Part shown: positions 58,423 to 64,000 of the stretch, piece after piece
Position numbering within the stretch: position 1 is the stretch's first letter
Layout: each line of letters begins with the position of its first letter
Assembly (NCBI RefSeq): GCF_038003525.1
Contig: NZ_JBBOPI010000001.1
Location: 3,371,001 to 3,435,000 of the forward strand
DNA from: Solibacillus sp. FSL H8-0538
GTDB taxonomy: Bacteria; Bacillota; Bacilli; Bacillales_A; Planococcaceae
Direction: 5' to 3'
Length of the DNA stretch: 64,000 nucleotides
Notes under the pieces: generated by a model
What the model was told of the DNA's origin: nothing
The model's database searches: none
The model's input: only the letters and a program-made list of their open reading frames with translations
Program-made: the position numbers and the translations under genes

Positions 58423-58862
58423 AAATTCACCCACATTACTAGAGCATCCTCTTGATTGTCCGTGTAATACCCTTTGCGAATTCCACCATCTAAGAATCCA
58501 AGCTTACGGTATAGATTTTGTGCGACCGTATTTGTAACGCGTACCTCTAGACTCATCACATCCATATGCGCCTCATGAGCTATACGGATCGCCTCACGCA
58601 TGAGCCCTTCACCAATTCCTTGACCTCTCGCAGTTTCCACGACCGCTACATTCGTAATTTGTGCCGCATCAATCACAAGCCACATTCCGCAAAAGCCGAT
58701 AATATTGCCTGCCACGTCCTCAGCAATTAAATAATGCGAAAACTGATTTTCTCGCATCTCATAATGAAACGAATCGAGCGTCCACGGTGTCGAAAACGTT
58801 GCTAGCTCTATTTCATACACTGCTTCAACATCCTTTGACGTCATTCTTCGGTACTGGATCAT
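58419..58862 (-). CDS. rimI: RimI, ribosomal protein-type N-acetyltransferase
   Basis: 147 residues, GNAT fold. Acetyl-CoA loop [15 protein letters not shown], substrate segment [11 protein letters not shown]-terminal [17 protein letters not shown]. It acetylates protein N-termini such as ribosomal S18 in enterics. Overlaps tsaB by 4 bases and tsaD at its end. Confidence 0.95.
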   Translation of the reverse strand: MIQYRRMTSKDVEAVYEIELATFSTPWTLDSFHYEMRENQFSHYLIAEDVAGNIIGFCGMWLVIDAAQITNVAVVETARGQGIGEGLMREAIRIAHEAHMDVMSLEVRVTNTVAQNLYRKLGFLDGGIRKGYYTDNQEDALVMWVNL

Positions 58863-59566
58863 CTGCCTTGCTCCTTCTTCTGTTCCTTAATCCAGTTCGC
58901 CTCGGCCTCTGCAATACGGCGATACTGAGGTACAAAGTTATGAACAGCCTCAACTGCTGGTAGTTCTTCTATTTCCGCTAAAGCAATAAGTTCAGCTGCA
59001 CGTGGTAAATCAAGAGTATATGGTGCACGTAGCATGTTATCCCCTAATGCCGCAACAATTTGATCATAATACAGTTCTACGTCCGTTCCGATAAATAACA
59101 CCGGTGTATTAAGGGCCTTAAGCTTCTCCAATAATCCATCAATATGGTCATGGTGCTCCTCAATAACCACTTCTAATGACCCACCCTTATAAGCAGCCGC
59201 ATACACATTTTGTCGGCGCGCATCAAACAACGGACAAATAACGGCATTACATACTCGTACATTGGCAGCAAGTGCCTTCAAGCTTGAAATGCCAACTAGC
59301 GGCTTTTGTAATGACCAAGCAAGCGTTTTTGCAAGTGTTACACCAATACGTACGCCTGTATAAGAACCTGGGCCTTCTGATATAGCAACCGCATCAATAT
59401 CTGCTGGCTTCATGAATGCTTTGTCAAATAGCTCATCAATCGCTGACATAGCCCCGACCGAATGCGTTAACTTTACATTTTGTACAACCTCAGCAACTAC
59501 TTTTCCGTCTTTTACAAGTGCGACAGAAAGCGGTGCATTTGCTGTTTCAATTCCTAACCAAATCAT
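58859..59566 (-). CDS. tsaB: TsaB, tRNA t6A synthesis subunit
   Basis: 235 residues, inactive ASKHA relative of TsaD (GIETANAPLSVAL; GPGSYTGVRIG). It dimerises with TsaD and is required for t6A. ATGA overlaps on both sides show tight coupling. Confidence 0.96.
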   Translation of the reverse strand: MIWLGIETANAPLSVALVKDGKVVAEVVQNVKLTHSVGAMSAIDELFDKAFMKPADIDAVAISEGPGSYTGVRIGVTLAKTLAWSLQKPLVGISSLKALAANVRVCNAVICPLFDARRQNVYAAAYKGGSLEVVIEEHHDHIDGLLEKLKALNTPVLFIGTDVELYYDQIVAALGDNMLRAPYTLDLPRAAELIALAEIEELPAVEAVHNFVPQYRRIAEAEANWIKEQKKEQGR

Positions 59567-60018
59567 TTTAATAACTCCTCACACAGCTGGACATATGTTG
59601 CGCCCATTGGTTTAAATACAAATTTCCGAGCATTGTCATCAATTCGTGTAATTTCGATTGCTAAACGGTCCTTCGGTAAATCTTCTTCAATTAAATGTGC
59701 CCACTCTACAACTGTCACTGCATCTGCGAAGAAAATCTCATCCCAACCTAAATCCTCGTCGCTATCTGCTAGGCGGTAGACGTCTAAATGGTTAAGAGGT
59801 AATCGCCCCTCATATTGTTTCATAATCGTAAATGTTGGGCTATTCACCGTACGTTTAATGCCAAGACCTTTTGCTAATGCTTGCGTAAATGTCGTTTTGC
59901 CAGCACCAAGATCCCCTTCAAGTGTAATTGTATGTTGCGCCTCTAACAGCTCCGCTAAATCATGAGCAAGGCGTTGTGTCTCTTCTAACGAGTGTATATT
60001 TTTCTCAAATACCTTCAT
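59563..60018 (-). CDS. tsaE: TsaE, tRNA t6A synthesis ATPase
   Basis: 151 residues, P-loop GDLGAGKTTF, switch segment FTIMKQYEG and HLDVYRL, and the conserved Trp in VVEWAHLIEE. Resets TsaBD after each cycle. First gene of the operon, ATG at 60018. Confidence 0.96.
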   Translation of the reverse strand: MKVFEKNIHSLEETQRLAHDLAELLEAQHTITLEGDLGAGKTTFTQALAKGLGIKRTVNSPTFTIMKQYEGRLPLNHLDVYRLADSDEDLGWDEIFFADAVTVVEWAHLIEEDLPKDRLAIEITRIDDNARKFVFKPMGATYVQLCEELLK

Positions 60019-60108
60019 CCATCATAGTCCTTCCCAAAATACATTACTTCTAGTTTACTTGAACGCCGACAAATGTTCAAAACGTATCGACTTTTTTCAA
60101 AATAAAAT

Positions 60109-60147
60109 AAAGCTGCTCAATAGTCAGTAAAACTAACATTTTGAACA
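60109..60147 (-). terminator. Probable terminator of the small lipoprotein gene
   Basis: Dyad GCTGCTCAA / TTGAACAGC with T-rich minus-strand end, just after the lipoprotein stop. Confidence 0.65.
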
Positions 60148-60156
60148 GCGTTATAA

Positions 60157-60486
60157 CTACCGCGTAGAGTACCCTCGCTTTTCTATAATCTTTTTACTAA
60201 CTAATTTGTCATTTTGAAAATGAATTTCATACGCCTGTGTAAGTAATATCTCATCTAACCATACATAGACACCTGGATTGGTCTCCTCACCGCCACCACC
60301 CGCAATAGCTACTACTTCCACATAAGAAATTCCTTTTTCAAGGAGACTATATTCAGTAAAATTCATATATTTTTGCCATCTATAATTATTCGTATCTTCT
60401 ATATCTCTAATTTCATTTGAGCACCCAGATAAAATAACAAGCATCAACACAATACACAAATACATAAGAAGCGTTTTCACATGCAT
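60157..60486 (-). CDS. Small lipoprotein, DUF3862/SmpA-like
   Basis: 109 residues. Lipobox LSGC gives a membrane-anchored exported protein. The mature part (MNFTEYSLLEKGISYVEVV then YEIHFQNDKLVSKK) fits the small two-helix, three-strand SmpA/DUF3862-type fold. Role unknown. ATG behind AGGAGG. Confidence 0.75.
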   Translation of the reverse strand: MHVKTLLMYLCIVLMLVILSGCSNEIRDIEDTNNYRWQKYMNFTEYSLLEKGISYVEVVAIAGGGGEETNPGVYVWLDEILLTQAYEIHFQNDKLVSKKIIEKRGYSTR

Positions 60487-60580
60487 ATAACTCCTCCTAA
60501 AGAAACGGCTTTCAATTCGTTTCCTCTAGAAGTATGTTAATGATCCATTGAATGTTAAATATTTTATAGACTTCATAAGT

Positions 60581-60634
60581 TTTAGGCAAAAAAAAAGTTT
60601 TTATGAGGTTATTCTCATAAAAACTAAAATGGCG
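60581..60634. repeat. Duplicate of the tRNA-Asp terminator region, copy 1
   Basis: 54 bases nearly identical to 61581-61634 (four mismatches), exactly 1000 bases apart. Both contain the hairpin around TTATTCTCATAAAAAC, preceded by nine A and followed by TAAAATGGCG. Confidence 0.9.
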
Positions 60635-60685
60635 ATTTCGAATCGGCAATCAGCAACCATGTTACCCTTACACCGTCGAATCTTC
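60631..60685 (-). pseudogene. Decayed tRNA (tRNA-Asp relative)
   Basis: Minus strand: GATTCGACGGTGTAAGGGTA, ACATG, then CCGATTCGAAATCGCCA. The D-arm GGTGTA..GGTAACATG and the 3' GCCA match the intact tRNA-Asp at 61630-61705, but the anticodon arm and much of the T arm are missing. With the duplicated terminator it shows a tRNA-region duplication. Confidence 0.62.
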
Positions 60686-60719
60686 TATATATTTTGTCTA
60701 ACTTAAAATCTCTCTCTTG

Positions 60720-61214
60720 TCATCCTATAACCTTTTGTAAAACATGATTACGTTCTAATACTTTCAATAAGAAGAAAGCTAACGCAGCTCCAGCAAACGA
60801 ACTTACTACAAATGCTGGTACTAATCCAAATAGTGTTGCCTCTTGCCCCAAAACAAGTGTGGCAATTGGATATGTTGCCATTGCTCCTAGAATACCTGTA
60901 CCAATAACTTCACCGATTGCTGTTGCCATTGTATTTTTTGTTTTTGAATAAACAAAACCAGCCAATAACGCTCCAAGCATACTTCCTGGGAAGGCAAACA
61001 AGCTGCCCGTTCCCATAATATTTCTTACAGTAGAAGCTAATAATGCTTGAATAACCGCATAATAAGGTCCAACGATAACTGCAGTTAAAACATTAGCTAA
61101 ATGCTGCACAGGAAATATTTTCGCAAATCCAAGTGGAATATAGACAATCGTACTATTCACAGCTACAATTGCACTAATAATTGCAGTATAAGTCATTTTT
61201 TTTGTTTTGTTCAA
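60720..61214 (-). CDS. thiW: ThiW, thiamine-precursor ECF transporter S component
   Basis: 164 residues with five to six membrane helices; the ThiW motif NIMGTGSLFAFPGSM is present. It binds a thiazole-type thiamine precursor and works with a shared ECF energising module not encoded here. TTG start behind GGAGGAGA. Preceded by a TPP riboswitch, so it is off when thiamine is sufficient. It lies between the two tRNA-Asp region copies. Confidence 0.93.
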   Translation of the reverse strand: MNKTKKMTYTAIISAIVAVNSTIVYIPLGFAKIFPVQHLANVLTAVIVGPYYAVIQALLASTVRNIMGTGSLFAFPGSMLGALLAGFVYSKTKNTMATAIGEVIGTGILGAMATYPIATLVLGQEATLFGLVPAFVVSSFAGAALAFFLLKVLERNHVLQKVIG

Positions 61215-61287
61215 TTAACAATCTCCTCCTTATTTTGTATATTGAACTACTAGTAAGCAGCCAAAAGACAAAAAAGGATATGCCGAT

Positions 61288-61368
61288 GCCATGCTACTTT
61301 CCTACGCTAGTATTAACTAGATCAGGTTCAAAGGGTACTTCTCAGCCTTTATGGCGCCCCTAGTAGTA
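61288..61368 (-). promoter_or_regulatory. TPP (THI-box) riboswitch
   Basis: On the minus strand: CTAGGGGCGCC, GGCTGAGA, ACCCTTTGAACCTGATC and TAATACTAGCGTAGGAA, the ordered TPP aptamer signatures. It lies about 75 bases upstream of thiW. Confidence 0.97.
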
Positions 61369-61596
61369 TTAAACATTATTATAGTTGAAAATCTAATAAG
61401 TTTCTATATTTAGCTTAATTTATTGTAGCGCTCTGTATTATGATTGAATAATCGGGGTACACCCACTATGAACCACATTTAATAGTGATTAAGTAAATTG
61501 GAGCTCCAGCATCTCTTCATAGTACGGCCAAACATTTTGAAACTAATCCGATGTTTTAGAATTTTGATCATTTCTTTATTTTTAGGCAAAAAAAAA

Positions 61597-61625
61597 GCCC
61601 TTATGAGATTATTCTCATAAAAACT
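61597..61625 (-). terminator. tRNA-Asp terminator
   Basis: Hairpin GTTTTTATGAGAATAATCTC-type with nine T on the minus strand, right after the tRNA 3' end. Copy 1 at 60597-60625 has the same fold. Confidence 0.85.
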
Positions 61626-61629
61626 AAAA

Positions 61630-61705
61630 TGGCGGTCCCGACCGGGATCGAACCGGCGATCTCCTGCGTGACAGGCAGGCATGTTAACCGCTACACCACG
61701 GGACC
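61630..61705 (-). tRNA. tRNA-Asp (GTC)
   Basis: 76 bases including encoded CCA. Acceptor GGTCCCG pairs with CGGGACC; D arm TGGTGTAGCGGTTAACA; anticodon loop CTGTCAC with GTC; T loop GGTTCGATCCC. Fully regular. Confidence 0.98.
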
Positions 61706-62039
61706 ATATCTTTAAGACATTTATTATTATACCATCATTCCTAACAGATGACAATACTTTTTAAAAAAATACTGTAAATAGTTTAACGTTGTTAATGGAA
61801 GGCATTCCTAAAAGTCATATGAAATTTGAGTACTTTTTTTGTATTCTCGAATATCAGTTACCAGCTCTTATGCGCTGTCTTAATGAAAAGGATTTTTAAT
61901 TGTATTAGAAGGCTAAACATATCTGTACTATCTACAACGCCCTAGTTTCTTTTCTTGCCGTTTTATTGGTATTTATAAAGTTTTAGATGCACTGCCTATT
62001 ATGGGTGTTAGGATACATTTGTAAAAAGGGATACAAGAA

Positions 62040-62165
62040 CAAAAGCGCTAAAGCGGTTGTTTAGCCCCGACAGCTGCTTGCGAGCTCGAAGCGAAAGTAA
62101 ACGCTCCACCACTTTCGTCAGAGGGCAGACCGAGAACTCGAGGGGTTGGCGCTTGCGCCTAGACG
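62040..62165. repeat. GC-rich dispersed intergenic repeat, second copy
   Basis: Begins AAAAGCGCTAAAGCGG, contains AGCTGCTTGCGAGC and ends GCGCTTGCGCCTAGACG, as in the copy at 56324-56402. Confidence 0.65.
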
Positions 62166-62197
62166 TTGCATTTACTTATTTGAATGTTATCCACACG

Positions 62198-62221
62198 GCG
62201 AAATTTTATAATTTCCTTAAC
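62198..62221. repeat. 24-base sequence shared with 13026-13049
   Basis: Identical over 24 bases to the copy near 13.03 kb; both precede minus-strand terminators. Confidence 0.8.
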
Positions 62222-62228
62222 AATTAAA

Positions 62229-62258
62229 AAACCCCAAGGATTTAGTTCCTTGGGGTTT
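62229..62258 (-). terminator. rRNA operon terminator
   Basis: Perfect 12-bp stem AAACCCCAAGGA/TCCTTGGGGTTT then TTTTTAA on the minus strand, just after 5S rRNA. Confidence 0.95.
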
Positions 62259-62265
62259 CTGTTCC

Positions 62266-62382
62266 GCGAAGCGACGTCCTACTCTCACAGGGGGAAGCCC
62301 CCAACTACCATCGGCGCTAAAGAGCTTAACTTCCGTGTTCGGTATGGGAACGGGTGTGACCTCTTTGCCATCATCACTTCAC
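62266..62382 (-). rRNA. rrf: 5S ribosomal RNA
   Basis: Conserved 5S core on the minus strand: GAGGTCACACCCGTTCC, CCGAACACGGAAGTTAAGC, GCGCCGATGGTAGT and GTGAGAGTAGGACG. Ends are estimated from the B. subtilis length of about 116 bases and the terminal AAGTGA/TCGCTT pairing. Confidence 0.96.
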
Positions 62383-62469
62383 TTGCACATAGATGTGCTT
62401 ATGTTGAAAGATTGTTCTTTCAAAACTGGATAAACGGTTCATTGAAAGTTAAAATATTTGGTAATAATG

Positions 62470-64000
<1,531 letters not shown>

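Larger units (their letters stand above)
61706..62228. other. Gene-free interval before the rRNA terminator
   Basis: AT-rich to about 62.03 kb with no gene. It then holds a GC-rich dispersed repeat (62040-62165) and the 24-base copy at 62198-62221, which follows a lone DnaA-box-like TTATCCACA at 62187. Confidence 0.7.

Noticed and set aside
61479..61754. Minus-strand 91-codon frame
   Set aside because: It runs through tRNA-Asp and its terminator and has no family features.

Overview
The window looks like a chromosomal segment of a low-GC, spore-forming Bacillales. It is most likely a Planococcaceae member of the Lysinibacillus/Solibacillus kind. This rests on AT-rich intergenic DNA, strong AGGAGG-type ribosome sites with frequent TTG/GTG starts, S-box and THI-box riboswitches, CIRCE, a SleL/YaaH-type spore hydrolase, SLH-domain surface proteins, and the gene order groEL-groES-ydiL-tatC-tatA-rex-ydiF-gcp(tsaD)-rimI-tsaB-tsaE, which matches Bacillus subtilis. 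Genus is an inference; no database was searched.

Layout. (1) 1-20.7 kb is ordinary core DNA: a SAM-riboswitch methionine operon (yitJ-like gene plus metH, cut by the window start), a heme-pathway oxidase, HemAT, a Sel1 protein, a LysR regulator divergent from an esterase, an SLH-anchored SGNH hydrolase, a YusW-like lipoprotein, an SDR, a spore cortex hydrolase that seems to start at ATC or ATT, and a PepSY/SLH protein. Small decayed genes and a parS-like site lie between them. (2) 20.8-28.6 kb is a type II-A CRISPR-Cas locus, all cas genes on the minus strand (cas9-cas1-cas2-csn2), then an array of 12 repeats and 11 uniform 30-nt spacers. A divergent tracrRNA with a clear promoter and terminator sits upstream of cas9. 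A degenerate repeat lies in the leader, and an orphan anti-repeat-like copy lies beyond the far end. (3) 28.7-49.25 kb is a mosaic island. Related tyrosine-integrase genes, all damaged, sit at 37.3-38.0, 41.6-42.4, 45.66-45.73 and 48.2-49.2 kb. Two of the three large copies are followed by a copy of the last bases of groEL, and the third runs straight into intact groEL. A diverged groEL 3' fragment marks the far edge near 28.7 kb. I read this as repeated integration at the groEL 3' end. Cargo includes an intact IS66 element, an HNH pseudogene, a Tat-exported multicopper oxidase with a ZIP transporter and its own TatA/TatC, a c-di-GMP-riboswitch signalling operon, a frameshifted M24 peptidase, a serine-recombinase remnant behind a second c-di-GMP riboswitch, and an orphan histidine kinase. 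(4) 49.25-64 kb is core again: CIRCE-groESL, CPBP protease, main TatAC, Rex, ABC-F protein, a DnaA-box cluster between ydiF and tsaD, the t6A operon, a THI-box thiW gene between two copies of a tRNA-Asp 3' region, tRNA-Asp, 5S rRNA and the 3' half of 23S rRNA.

How the genes work together. The oxidase-ZIP-TatAC cluster reads as one exported metal-handling unit that brings its own translocase. Two MntR/DtxR-like inverted repeats and the stump of a Mn/Zn ABC ATPase lie just upstream. The CRISPR locus has every part needed for activity: Cas9 with both nuclease sites, the adaptation genes, tracrRNA, a leader anchor, and near-identical repeats. The island beside it is mostly decayed, which suggests recurrent mobile-element traffic at groEL.
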